Shown in pieces: positions 1 through 11,556 of a DNA stretch of 64,000 nucleotides (within the stretch, counting starts at the first letter, position 1; each line of letters starts with the position of its first letter). The stretch is from positions 179,938,886 to 180,002,885 of the forward strand of contig JBAIZL010000005.1 in the NCBI GenBank assembly GCA_036971475.1, read 5' to 3'. Below the pieces are notes generated by a model that was not told where the DNA came from, ran no database searches, and was given only the letters and a program-made list of their open reading frames with translations. The DNA comes from Prosapia bicincta. Lineage: Eukaryota > Arthropoda > Insecta > Hemiptera > Cercopidae. A program made the translations under genes and the position numbers.

Positions 1-900
1 TGTAGCCGCGGCGTATTGCTCTCATGTCGCGGTGCTTCAACGTAGTGTTACCTCGGCGTACTGCTCTCATGTCGCGGTGCTTCCACGTAGTGTTACCTCG
101 GCATATTACTTTCATGTTATGGTGCTACTAGGACGTGTTCCCTCTCGTATTGCTCCCATATGTTGGTGCTCTCAGGTACTGTTACCTCGGGGTACTGCTC
201 TCATGTCGCGGTGCTTCCACGTAGTGTTACCTCGGCATAATACTTTCATGTTATGGTGGTACTAGGACGTGTTCCCTCTCGTATTGCTTCCATATCTTTT
301 TGCTCTCAGGTACTGTTACCTCGGGGCACTGCTCTCATGTCGCGATGCTTCCACGTAGTGTTACCTCGGCGTACTGCTCTCATGTCGCGGTGCTTCCACG
401 TAGTGTTACCTCGGCATATTACTTTCATGTTATGGTGCTACTAGGACGTGTTCCCTCTCGTATTGCTCCCATATGTTGGTGCTCTCAGGTACTGTTACCT
501 CGGGGTACTGCTCTCATGTCGCGGTGCTTCCACGTAGTGTTACCTCGGCATATTACTTACATGTTATGGTGCTCCTAGGGCGTGTTCCCTCTCGTATTGC
601 TTCCATATCTTGGTGCTCACAAGTCCTGTTCCATTTCGTATTGCTTTCGTTGTGATGTTTCTATGTTGTGTTATCTCAGCGTATTGCTTCCATATTGCGG
701 TGCTCCCTAGTAGTGTTCTCTCGATGTAATACTCTTGCGGGTTTTCCTCTCAGGTTGTGTTACCTTAGCGTGTTCCCAGATTGTCATAATTTTTGTGTTT
801 CTATATAGTATTGCTACCATTTTATGATGTTCACAAGTCGTGTTTCCTTAGCGTATGTCGCGGTACCCCATTGCTCTAATTTCTCATGTCGCGAATTGGT
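1..900. repeat. 45-bp satellite array with trimeric higher-order structure, running off the left edge
   Basis: Related units of about 45 bp, each with a core like tgttacctcgg followed by gctctcatgtcgcggtgctt, repeat from base 1. The variant gcatattact or gcataatact recurs at 101, 235, 414 and 548, spacings of 134, 179 and 134. So three monomers (45+45+44) form the usual higher-order unit, and one unit carries an extra 45-bp monomer. Similarity decays after about 640 and is weak by 900. The array begins outside the window. Short open frames across it are by-products of the repeat; I see no coding role. Confidence 0.85.
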
Positions 901-903
901 TGA

Positions 904-1621
904 ACTTTATGATGCTTCTAATTTATGTTCCCTTATTCAAAATACTTCCATATCGTAATTCTCTACCGTAAGGTTTAAATACCACTTTGTAAAAGATAGG
1001 AAGGAATTGAAGAACAATAAGAAGAAGAATGTAGCCTATAAAGACAGAATATATAAGTCAGTAATTGTATCAAGTCTTTTACACTTTCTTGTCATAATGT
1101 TTCATTTCAGTCTTATAATTTTATTTATTATTTATTTTAAAACTACCAACACCAGTAGCGGTTAACAGTCAAATGACATCCAAAATCCATATTATTTACC
1201 GTGACCAACCAAGGAAAATATGAACCATGATTTCATAAATTCATCAAGTTTTTATGTTAAACATTTCTCAAACATCGGAACTTGTGTTTAGTTTGTAACA
1301 ACTATTTGCCTCTAAACACGAAAATCTATCATCTAAAGCTTTCTGCTATGGAAAATTAAATTGTTAACAGAGAAAGACCATAGTAACAAAGCCGAGATAC
1401 CTTCGAAAATGCTGTAGATTAAGCAGGATTTATAAAAAGATCTAAGAAATAAAACAAATGTTTTAAATAGAAAAACACCTTTATACAGTTGAATAAAAAA
1501 GATTGAGGTAGAACGGCCATCTCACATTGCTTCAGTGGATCTCATCCATTGGAAAGTGAATCTCAATGAAGCCTGTTTGGGCGACTTGAATGTTCGGGAA
1601 GAGATGATGTGAACTTGGATT
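904..1621. other. AT-rich unique-looking interval
   Basis: No gene, inverted repeat or array is recognisable. The sequence is AT-rich with ordinary stop-codon density in all frames. Confidence 0.5.
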
Positions 1622-1642
1622 TGTAGGTAGGTAGGTAGGTAG

Positions 1643-1737
<95 letters not shown>

Positions 1738-1832
1738 AGGAGAGGGGTAGAGAGAGGGGGAAAGGGCTAGAGATGGAGAGAGAGAGGGAGAGAGGGGGAG
1801 AGAAAGAGAGAGAAATGGAGAGAGAGAAAGAG
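1622..1832. repeat. (GTAG)n then (GA)n microsatellite with a degenerate purine tail
   Basis: A short GTAG run (1623-1645) passes into a nearly pure GA run to about 1730, then an imperfect GA/GGA-rich tail. The Ser/Leu-rich open frame on the minus strand here is a translation of the microsatellite, not a gene. Confidence 0.9.
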
Positions 1833-2926
1833 AACTCCTTATGTAGTACTAGAACAACTTCTATGTTCGGTTTTCTGTACAAGAATATTTGAAGAGTTAC
1901 CATTTATTGAACATTTGCTAGACGATGGCTTTATCACTAGGTTAGGCTCTCGATACTCTGTATCGTAGGCGGGATTGTAGCTTGTAGGTTATTGCTAGAT
2001 TGTCCATGATTTTCAATAGTGTGCTGTGGTCACTATACATCTGTCCCATTCCTTTAGGGCTACATATTTGTTAATTCAATAGCGTGCTTTTCTTTAGGCC
2101 TACGATTTAAAGTGTCCTTTATTTAAGTAATTATTTTCTCCATAGCTCAGCCTGTATTTTACTTTTGAAAATAATATTTTTTATAGTTAGTTCTTATTGT
2201 GTGTTTTTGTTTGTGATGTTATTATTTTTATTATTGCCTTTTCAGTTTTGAGAGCAATTTTTAAGATTGTGTTTGAATAACATTTTAACGTGCTTTTAAG
2301 GATTGATGTTTGTAATGTTTTTCCAAATACGATATTTTGCTTAGTCTTTTATTTATGTTGCTCGTTTCGTTTTATAACCTATTTTATTTTTATATTATGA
2401 CATTGTTTATTTCATGTATCAATTTTCTTTTCCGATTTGAAATACTGTAATATTGTTCATTTGTCTTCTCTTTATTATGAAGAGGAAATGTATGCTTTAT
2501 TATTGTTGTATTTTATAGGCTACACTCGAGTATCTTGTGATTGTAATACTCTGACGGTTTATGTTTTTTGTTGACTTACATTGAGTATTCAAGTTTATTG
2601 GTGGATTTAGTTACGGCAAAGTGTAAATAATTTATTTTATTTGAATTTTTTTATTTCAGAGGTGAATTAGAGGTCTCATGAATTAAAAAATATAATTTAG
2701 AATTATTTACATTTTCCTACCATTGTTATAGGCGATATAAGTAAATGTTGTTATGTAATAAAGTAATATAATTGTTAAAACCTATTTCTAGTAAGTATAG
2801 CCTACGTCTGCTCTTATATGTAGGCTACTTGATAAGAGAGATCCTACAGCTTGGTCTTTCTCCTGCGTGTAAATATTTTCTATTTATCACGAAAGCTAAC
2901 TTTTAATTTATAAGTATGTTTAGAGT
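1833..2926. other. AT-rich unique-looking interval
   Basis: T-rich sequence with no recognisable gene or repeat. It ends at the left target-site duplication of the LINE insertion. Confidence 0.45.
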
Positions 2927-2939
2927 ATCCTACACTATT
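2927..2939 (+). repeat. Left target-site duplication of the LINE
   Basis: The 13-mer atcctacactatt is repeated exactly at 5022-5034, directly after the A-rich tail. This placement is what target-primed reverse transcription leaves behind. Confidence 0.85.
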
Positions 2940-3608
2940 CCCAAATAGCCTGCCTTAGCAACTGGGCGGGTCCACGGGTGGCGGATAGTGAAACGGCCTA
3001 CAGATATATAGGTTACTTGTGAATAAGGATTCCGGAAGGTTTCTGAATAAGCAGGCCCGGACCAAGGCAATGGTTCAAAGGTGAGGAATTATCCCTCCTC
3101 GTCAGTCAACCGGTTGGGTGTGGTAGAAATAACTGCTCTGACTGGGGACTGGGGTAGTTGGGAATTAAGTCCTCACAATGCTACTCTCACCTCCCAGGTG
3201 AACCAAGGGCAATGCAGCTGTGAAGTATGGGCGGGAAACTACCCTAACGACACAGTTGTAAAAAAGAGAGTAAAGCAGGCTTTTCGCTCCATGAGCAACA
3301 GTTAATAATGTCCTGAACTTGGGGTGTGCTTCAAGGTCAGTGACTGAATACCCAATCCAAGGTGGAAGGCATCGTGCCGATGGATGAATGGCAGCAGGGT
3401 ATAAAATGCAGTAGCACACGATCCCCTTGAGGAACCAGACAAAACCTCATTGTATGTTGTCTTGCCAGGGCAGTGGGGGTTCTGCTCTGGTTGACCGTTC
3501 TTTCCCCCATACTTGGGAAGCTAATGGACCAAGTAAGTACACAAATTGATGTTGAGTCTGCACAGACAGCGGGAGCCAATGAGACGGCAAACCGTGAGTC
3601 TGTAGCAG

Positions 3609-4298
3609 ATGTGTCAACGGCAACCACCACTGGGCACTGGGGGTGCGGGTGCGGCTACCAAGCTGCCGACTGCAGAAACCAGTGAAATGGTTGTAGAGTT
3701 GAGCACGCTTTCTCTACGGAGAAAGCGTATGAGTGGATCAGCCAGAAGGCGGCTCCGAAGAGATCAGGTGATAGCAGCGGGAGGGCCAATAATCCTGAGC
3801 ACACAACGCAGGGGAGGCCAAAACCGAGCCGAGCACGTTAACGTCCAGGGCTTGAATGTTGTGAGGGGTCAGGTGCAACAGGTGGGAAGCAATCAACCAC
3901 AAGCACCAAACCCCAGCATGGAGATTGCATACTCGAACAACTGGGCTAATCTCCCAGATGTTTCGGGACATATGAGTATCGAGTGCGTGGTCAAAGAACC
4001 TATCTTGGAGATGGGCAGTGACCACCTTACTCGGACGTTTGCACCTGACCAGGCCCACCGAACTATGATGGAATGGTCAGGGTCAGTAACATCGGGAGCT
4101 CAGATCTGGTACACAGATGGCTCCAAGATGGACTTCGGCACTGGAGCGGGGGTGTATTGTAAAAACCCAAGGGTAAAACTAGTTTTTTGCTTGGGGAGGC
4201 ATACCTCTGTCTTTCAGGTCGAAATATGCTATAAAGGCCTGTCTGGGAAAGATAGCGAGAAGGGGAATACACAGGACCCGGATTGCCATTTTCTCTGA
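3609..4298 (+). pseudogene. LINE ORF1 start-like region fused to the first part of an RNase H domain
   Basis: One open frame of 229 codons runs across the deletion junction. Residues about 35-60 carry a basic motif (SLRRKRMSGSARRRLRRDQ), resembling the N-terminal part of LINE ORF1 proteins. An overlapping frame from about 3,521 probably holds the real ORF1 start, so a small frameshift near 3,640 is likely. The last third begins RNase H: IWYTDGSK at about residue 170 supplies the first catalytic Asp. A frameshift near 4227 takes the frame off the RNase H path and it stops at 4298; the correct path continues in another frame. The junction lies between about 3,830 and 4,100. The fused frame is probably a by-product of the deletion; I claim no function. 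Confidence 0.65.
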
Positions 4299-4938
4299 CA
4301 GTCAGGCAGCAATTAAGGCACTAAACGGACATGTGGTCACCTCGGCCATAGTCAGGGAGTGCCTAAATAACCTAGAAGCTCTGGCAAGGCACAATCAAAT
4401 CAAGATAGGTTGGGTGCCAGGGCGTAGGGGAATATTTGGAAATGAAGCCGCAGATGCACTGGCCAGAGAGGGGTCTTCAACTCCCCTAATTGGACCGGAG
4501 CCGGCGGTAGGTATTTCCAAATCCATAGTCAAGATTGCAGTGCGAAGGAGGATGGCTGAAAGACACTGTGAGCACTGGGTCAGGGCTGAAGGAATGAGAC
4601 ACAGTAAGCTAACCCTTAGGAAACCTTCCTTGGGGCTGCAGAAGAGTCTCATCTATCTGTCTAGGCAGGAATTGAGGATAGCCACAGGTCTACTCACGGG
4701 ACACTGTGGACTAAGGAAACATCTGCATAATACAGGTATCTTCAAAGATGAACCAGTGTGCAGATTATGCGGGCAAGAACTGGAGACCACCACACACATC
4801 ATTTATAGATGTGAAGCACTTGCCGAGAGGCGCTTCAACCTCTTTGGTGATAGCACAGCTCTGGAAGAGGATGCTGAAGGTAAAACACTAGTCAGGAAAC
4901 TTCTAAACCTGGTAAGAGGGAAGGGACTCTTTGACTAG
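4228..4938 (+). pseudogene. LINE ORF2 C-terminus: rest of RNase H plus Cys/His zinc-knuckle-like motif
   Basis: This frame continues the RNase H domain after the frameshift near 4227. It shows SDSQAA (a catalytic Asp) at about 4290 and GNEAADALA (the last catalytic Asp) at about 4440. RNase H in such elements removes RNA from the RNA-DNA hybrid during copying. The next 150 residues end in CRLCGQELETTTHIIYRCEA, a C-x2-C-x8-H-x4-C pattern found after RNase H in I/R1/Loa-type LINEs. The stop is at 4936-4938, followed by about 75 bp of 3' UTR and the A tail. The Glu expected between the first two catalytic Asp residues falls near the frameshift, in a VE-I context. Non-functional without reverse transcriptase. 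Confidence 0.85.
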
Positions 4939-5021
4939 ATCAGGGAGGTAAGTACAATATACCTTAAGGTAGCAGTGCTTCGGGCAGTTTAAACCCGCTC
5001 CCAAGTTAATTTAAAAAAAAA

Positions 5022-5034
5022 ATCCTACACTATT
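5022..5034 (+). repeat. Right target-site duplication of the LINE
   Basis: Exact copy of the 13-mer at 2927-2939, placed immediately after the A-rich tail. The leading A could instead belong to the tail, giving a 12-bp duplication. Confidence 0.85.
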
Positions 5035-6214
5035 ACATAAGAATCTTTAAATTGTTTTCATTTTTATAGACTGGTTTTTATTACTTCTATTACTTCTTTA
5101 TTATGCTCTTTGAAAACGTATTTGTTAAGTCGTTTGCCATTAGTTTTAGCGGTGTTTTTACACCCCGGTCTCGGTCTTCCGAAAATGTTCACATAAACAG
5201 TATCCACAACGTCTATCCGCCCAGAACTCCAACCTAGATCCAAACAGGAGGTGATTCAATTTTAAATAAAATTCGAAGCGGATATTTTATATTAATGATA
5301 ACACGAATTTTTCTGCAATAAATGTATCCTTTTGAAGTGTAAAATTGCTGCAGTTGTCTGTGTAGGTTGCCTGTCAGATGTCAAAGTCAGGTAACTGTTA
5401 GGCACTAGTAACTTCTGAAGCTCATTAAAAACCAAATTCTGGAGAAATACGTTTAAATTTTATTTATTTTTTTAATAATTAAAAACCCCGTCTATGATGA
5501 GGAGATCTGAAAATTATAAACATTATTCTAATTTTTAAAATTATTATTTTTCTAAATATTATTTAAGTTCTTAATGACAAGAACTTAACAATGCAGTTTT
5601 CAGAAGATATTACCTAATAATCAAATTATCTATAAGTATATGATTTATAAGGATATGATGTAAGAATTTTAAAAACTTTTAATATGATCCAAGAACCAAG
5701 AGCTGATTCGATATCCAAAGCATAACTGTTCGCAATTAAGTTACATTAACATCCTGTTTTTTAAAAACTAGGAAAAGAGGGGATATCTTGCGAGGCTCGT
5801 GCTCATCTTTCACAGCACGACATATAATGGTTGTCCGTATTGCGTGATCAACAAAAGAAAAGCTTTTAAATAAATTTGCAGCCGTCAGATTCAATGCGAG
5901 GCTATTGACGTATTGCTTACCAAATTTGTATTTAACAGCTCTCTTCGATAATGTCTTGTTACCTATCTAAATATAGCCTGTCTGCTGGATGAAGGGACAG
6001 TCGTCTATGATTTCTTATCCAGAATACAAATATGCGTTAGAATCACCACCTTTAGCTGTTGTAAAATGCAGATTGAAATTATATGAAACAAATAAAAAAG
6101 TATTACTTTAATATTATAATATAAGTTATTTCATAATGTAAAACCATATAAATGTGTGAGATGCAGCTCTGTCGACAATAAATGAAGTCTCTTCTAGTGG
6201 CTAGAAAACAAAAT
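5035..6214. other. AT-rich unique-looking interval
   Basis: No gene, array or long inverted repeat seen. Confidence 0.45.
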
Positions 6215-7112
6215 TGCTCTGGTACCATATTGTGGGCCCTATTTATAGCAATGTGATGGACAAAGTACGAATATGGTTGTCCCATGTCGAACTTATAATT
6301 AGTTTATGGATAAAGTACGGTTATTCTGGTCCCAAGTCAGATTCATAGCAAGTTGATGGAGAAAGTACGGATGTGCTGGTTCCACGTCGAACTTATAGCA
6401 AGTTGATGGACAAAGTATGAATGTGCTGATCCCATGTCAGATTTATAGCAATATGTGATGGACAAAGTACGAATATGGTTGTCCTATGTCGAACTTATTA
6501 TTAGTTTATAGACAACGTACGGTTATTCTGGTCCCAAGTCAAATTCATAGCAAGTTTATGGAGAAAGTACAGATGTGCTGGTTCCACGTCGAACTTATAG
6601 CAAGTTGATGGATAAAGTATGAATATGCTGGTCCCATATTGTAGGCCCTATTTATAGCAATGTGATGGACAAAGTACGATTATGGTTGTCCCATGTCGAA
6701 CTTATAATTAGTTTATGGATAAAGTACGGTTATTCTGGTCCCAAGTCAGATTCATAGCAAGTTGATGGAGAAAGTACGGATATGCTGGTTCCACGTCGAA
6801 CTTATAGCAAGTTGATGGACAAAGTATGAATGTGCTGGTCCCATGTCAGATTTATAGCAAGTTGATGGACAAAGTATGAATGTGCTGATTCCATGTCAGA
6901 TTTATAGAAAGTTGATGGACAAAGTACGAAAGTGCTGGTCCCATGTCAAACTTATAGCAAGTTGATGGATAAAGTATGAATATGCTGGTCCATGTCAGAT
7001 TTATAGCAAGTTGATGGACAAAGTATGGATGTGCTGATCCCATGTCAAACTTATAGCAAGTTGATGGATAAAGTATGAATATGCTGGTCCCATGTCAGAC
7101 GTATTGCCAGTT
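6215..7112. repeat. 50-bp minisatellite with partial four-unit higher-order structure
   Basis: The unit is about 50 bp with a core like gttgatggacaaagtatgaa followed by a ctggtcccatgtca word. A four-unit block starting with a gtgatggacaaagtacgaat variant recurs at about 6252, 6455 and 6660, a spacing of about 203. The last 400 bp is a run of simple 50-bp copies. Minus-strand open frames here only reflect the repeat. Confidence 0.85.
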
Positions 7113-9741
7113 AATGGGCAAATTTAACACAAGAGTAAAATGAAAATGTAAAATGAAAATTACATACAAGAACAAAGTAAGAAATTACTTTGTAATTATA
7201 AAGTAAGCGTATCACTCTTTTTAAATGTTTTAAAATTTGTACTCAAGATGAACTTGAAATTTTCATTTTCACAATGATATGCCAGCTACCTAACTTGATA
7301 TAAGTTACATACTCGATAATATTTAGTTGCATCAACTCTAGTATTTCGTTTTTACGTTTTTTATCTAAAAATCCGTTCTAGGAAAGAAATATTGGTTTTA
7401 ATACACAGAAATATTGGTTTAATTTAGTACACATAAATATCGTCACGAAAACACAATTTTAATCAAATAAGCTCTTTATCAAGTTGTACAGCATTATGCT
7501 ATAGACCTATACCAAATTACTATACAGTCAAACTAAAATATAAAGGGTTTGGGTGGGTTTGTCTCTAAAAACAAAAGAAGTTCCCCAACATAGCCTATTT
7601 TAAACGTATGCTGAAATGAAGAAATTGCCCTCTATTTGGGTGGGTCTCACAACTTGCGTACGTTAAGAGATACATGGGTAGATTACGTTTGAAAACCTTA
7701 TTTCGCCCCTAACAAGTAGGCCACAGATGTAGGCAATAAGCTGCCCTTAATGCTGGCCCATAACACTAACACAATAACACAAACACTAACATTCTAAACA
7801 ATTTTCCATTATATTTATATTTCTATAAACTTTAATATTTATAATTAAACTAGGAGGAAATTTAATCAATGTGTTTGAAATGAAACGGAACACCTTTCAT
7901 TTTAAAAACCTTCCCAAACATTATCTCAATCAACCCGTATATTTTTCACATCTATTCCGAAAGGACGCAAACAGCCAACGTCCCATTCATGAGTAATTGG
8001 CTTCCTCACAGGGCGTAATTGGTAAATCACAGAGTAGTAGTCTGAGGGTGGAGGGTGTCACGTTACGGCGGATGCGGGCGCTAAGGGTTGCAAAGGAAGA
8101 CTTCTGGGGTTGTTTATAAAGCTTGGACATTTTATCCTTACGTTGTGTCTGTAGAGTTTTCTTCTTCACTAAAAGAACGAAATGTGTTATTACGTGTAAC
8201 TGGACAACGGCGTGACTTGTCTATTTGTTTGAACGTACTTTTTCTCTTCAATAAGAAATTTGTAATTAGTTAGGCTAAAGTGTAATGTCAGTTTTAATAG
8301 TCTTCTTTTAAAACGGCGCTAATATTACTCAGAGGCTGATATAGACGGGCCCTGGGCCTAGGGCAATAAGTTAAGGTGGGGCTCCCTTAACGGTATGTAA
8401 AGTCTAGGGAAGACTTTGAAAATTACATGCTCAAAACTAAAATTTGTAAGATGTTTCACATCATATCAAACTTACACCTAATGTCTAATGAGGCAACAAT
8501 GAAATGGAAAGGCAGTACTTTCTTGCATTAGTTATCTAATTATTGGTGGTATGACAAGAGTACGTAGGTAAAAAGAATCTCGAATAGTAGCTTACTATGT
8601 AACAAAAGCAATACATGTAGTAAGGAGGAAACATATGAACGCTCAAGAGAACAATTGTGTTGAGTTACATTTACATGAAACGACAACCTCAACTCAACTG
8701 TCACTTTTAAAAAAATGTAAGTTGTTTTAGCGTTAAAAATATAAAATATTTGGTAAAGGCAAATCTTAATCCGGAGCCTAGAAAGCCCAGAGCCCCGGGT
8801 AGTCGCCCGTACCTGTAGCCGCACTGAGTCGAATAGTGAAAAAAGTAGACTATGGAATTGGTAAAGCCAATTTTATGTCATAGGTAAGTACTTAGTCGTT
8901 AAAGTGTTTAAATTTATTCTAAAATAAGGAAAGAGTAAATTATATATGCCACTGTAGGTTGGGCGTCAACTGTGGTTTAAAATACTCGTATGTTGTACTT
9001 TTCTACTGGTTCTGAGATAAACAAATAAATGTTTTTGTCGTAACAAAACTTGGTATTATGAATATTTAATCTTTATCTTTAAAACTTAAGAAATTGTTAT
9101 CATTAGGCCTATAGGACAACTTCAACTATATCGAAAACATTTACTGGAAACAATTAATTATTACAAATGTTTGGAAAATATTACTTTAGATCCAGCTTAT
9201 GTGAGTTTTTGCTGACCCTACCCGTAGTGAGACTACGTAATAATCGTGTCACATTCATCGTCAAACGCCCCTAGCGTCAAACTCTGGAACCATTTAAACT
9301 AGAAACATATATTATTTAGAGTAGATTATGTTTGTAAATGCATTTGGTGAGATTGACAGCCCGGCCCACGACTCCTGACTCACCCGTGAGCGATGAATGG
9401 TGGGCGTCGGGGTCATGTGTTTTGGAATTGTCATCAATGGAAATGTCTGCGCGTAGGTTCGGGTCAACTCGTTAAGTCAAGAGTCAAACAGTCAAACAAT
9501 TGAAACACACTCACCAACACTAACTAATTTGACCTGAAATATTCTACGTATAGTCGTCCGACAAAGAATGACAACTTTGAAATGGAGGTCAAGTGGAGAT
9601 GAATCAAATATCGAGATCTGTACTGGCTGGATAGGATTAGGTAGGAATCCAGTCGAGCCAACAATAGATTACAAAGTTTAAGTATTTTTATCTTTATAAA
9701 CCGCACTTTTTTAATTTGCGGACTAATTGGAACAGTTATAA
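7113..9741. other. AT-rich interval without a recognisable gene
   Basis: About 2.6 kb of mostly unique sequence. A GC-richer patch lies at 8330-8400 and another at 8770-8825 (see rejected items). No open frame has recognisable family features. Confidence 0.45.
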
Positions 9742-9743
9742 TA

Positions 9744-10534
9744 CGCGTGCAGCTCACCTCCAATTTTAGCGTCGAAATGGCAAGGTAGTCATTACCGAAT
9801 CAAACTAATTTTAATCGAAAGTATATGACTTGAGAATTTTTCTGTACAAAGTTGCCGCAAATTACCCCATCGGAACATATTTAAAATAACGAAAGTTGTC
9901 ATTTTTTATATTTTCTAAATTTAGTGAAATTTTAAGTTTAACTCGTCATATCTCGACTGTTTATAGGTATATTAGTTTGAAATTTTGACTGGAACATCTT
10001 TTGATAATGTACTAAATGATGGTAGGCTATAAATTAGAAATAATAATATTCAACCACAACAAAATGGCGGATTTGTTTGTAATTTTCAGTAATTTATAGG
10101 CACTTTTTTTTAAATTAAAAAGTTGTGTTACAAACTTTAGAATTTTAATACTTTATAAATTGTACATTATTCCTGATAACCTAAAGTTATTTTTTGTAAA
10201 GTTTTGCGTTTTTATATAATTTCGTTAAAAAGTTGTAACGATTTATATTTTGTGCGCGCGTAAACGACAGAATCCGCCTGTCTGATACGGTCACAAAAGC
10301 AGAGCATTTTATAACATCTTTCTGCCTTACATTATTATTATATTAATACTTTAAATATATGTAATAATTAAAGAAAATTAAGTTGAATAAATCATGATAA
10401 AGTTAATGTTGTCATCTTTATTCATTTTATTTCTTAATACAATTTAATTTTATTTTAACTTTTGAAATCAGTAATACGCACGGGACATTCGCCATTCTCG
10501 CTGACATGCACAAACAAGTTTGCTCTATGTATGA
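9744..10534 (+). repeat. Left arm of the foldback element
   Basis: 791-bp inverted repeat. The innermost matching word is near ctctatgtatga at about 10523-10534. Confidence 0.8.
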
Positions 10535-10761
10535 TAATATTTACTTTAAAATCATCACCTGATAATGCTTTATTGCAAGAAAAACACAGTTCACAGATAA
10601 CCTCCATATAATTTAATTACTAATCTGTATGAAAGAAAAATTCACAATCACAATATAAAATTATATATTATTAAATATTCTGGAGAGACATTGCCCGTGT
10701 TTTATACAAATATGATACGCATAATAACACTACAAATTTTCGCGATTTAATCGTCAACTAT

Positions 10762-11554
10762 TCATACATAGAGCAAACTTGTTTGTGCATGTCAGCGAGA
10801 GCGGGGAATGTCGCGTGCGTATTACTGGTTTCAAAAGTTAAAATAAAATTAAATTGTATTAAGAAATAAAATGAATAAAGATGACAACATTAACTTTATA
10901 ATGATTTATTCAACTTAATTTTCTTTAATTATTACATATATTTAAAGTATTAATATAATAATAATGTAAGCCAGAAAGATGTTATAAAATGCTCTGCTTT
11001 TGTGACCGTATCAGACAGGCGGATTCTGTCGCTTACGCGCGCACAAAATATAAATCGTTACAACTTTTTAACGAAATTATATAAAAACGCAAAACTTTCC
11101 AAATAATAACTAGGTTATCAGCAATAATGTACAATTTATAAAGTATTAAAATTCTAAAGTTTGTAACACAACTTTTTAATTTAAAAAAAGTGCCTATAAA
11201 TTACTGAAAATTACAAAAAAATCCGCCATTTTGTTTTGGTTGAATATTATTATTTATAATTTATACCATCATTTAGTACATTATCAAAAGATGTTCCAGT
11301 CAAAATTTCAAACTAATATACCCAAAAACAGCCGAGATATGGCGAGTTAAACTTAAAATTTCACTAAATTTAGAAAATATAAAAAATGACAACTTTCGTT
11401 ATTTTAAATATGTTCCGATGGGGTAATTTGCGGCAACTTTTTATAGAAAGATTCTCAAGTCGTATACTTTCGATTAAAATTAGTTTGATCCGGTAATGAC
11501 AACCTTGTCACTATTTCGATTTCTATATCGTTTTTTGGGGGAGAGCTGCACGCC
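10762..11554 (-). repeat. Right arm of the foldback element
   Basis: 793-bp reverse complement of the left arm. The innermost matching word is tcatacatagag at 10762. Confidence 0.8.
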
Positions 11555-11556
11555 TA

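Larger units (their letters stand above)
2940..5021 (+). mobile_element. Internally deleted non-LTR retrotransposon (LINE) with RNase H, bounded by a 13-bp TSD
   Basis: The element is about 2.08 kb. It starts just after the left duplication and ends in a run of about ten A before the right one. In order it has a GC-richer 5' untranslated-like region (2940-3520), a basic-rich stretch resembling the start of an ORF1 (about 3521-3830), the end of an ORF2 (RNase H plus a C-terminal Cys/His motif, about 4080-4938), a short 3' UTR and the A tail. The endonuclease and reverse transcriptase that should lie between are absent. RNase H followed by a Cys/His motif is typical of I/R1/Loa-type LINE clades; I cannot place the family more exactly. 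Intact ends and duplication show it inserted as one unit, with loss of the middle before or after insertion. It cannot move by itself. Confidence 0.85.
9744..11554. mobile_element. Foldback DNA element with about 0.79-kb terminal inverted repeats and no coding capacity
   Basis: The left arm (9744-10534) is the reverse complement of the right arm (10762-11554), with scattered mismatches and few indels, around a 227-bp loop (10535-10761). The outer ends are cgcgtgcagctc on the left and, reverse-complemented, ggcgtgcagctc on the right. TA lies directly outside each end (9742-9743, 11555-11556), consistent with a TA target-site duplication. No open frame of note lies in arms or loop, so this would be a non-autonomous element moved by a transposase encoded elsewhere. 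A TA duplication would suit the Tc1/mariner superfamily, but the arms are far longer than usual there, so the class is open. Confidence 0.8.

Noticed and set aside
1504..1511. tgaggtag, the let-7 seed word
   Set aside because: The following bases do not match let-7 and no hairpin precursor is present.
1532..1903. Ser/Leu-rich 123-codon minus-strand frame
   Set aside because: It is a (GA)n tract read on the other strand.
8327..8830. Possible 500-bp element with ends actcagaggct... and, inverted, actcagtgcggct...
   Set aside because: Only about 17 of 25 end positions agree and there is no target duplication; kept as a weak suspicion only.
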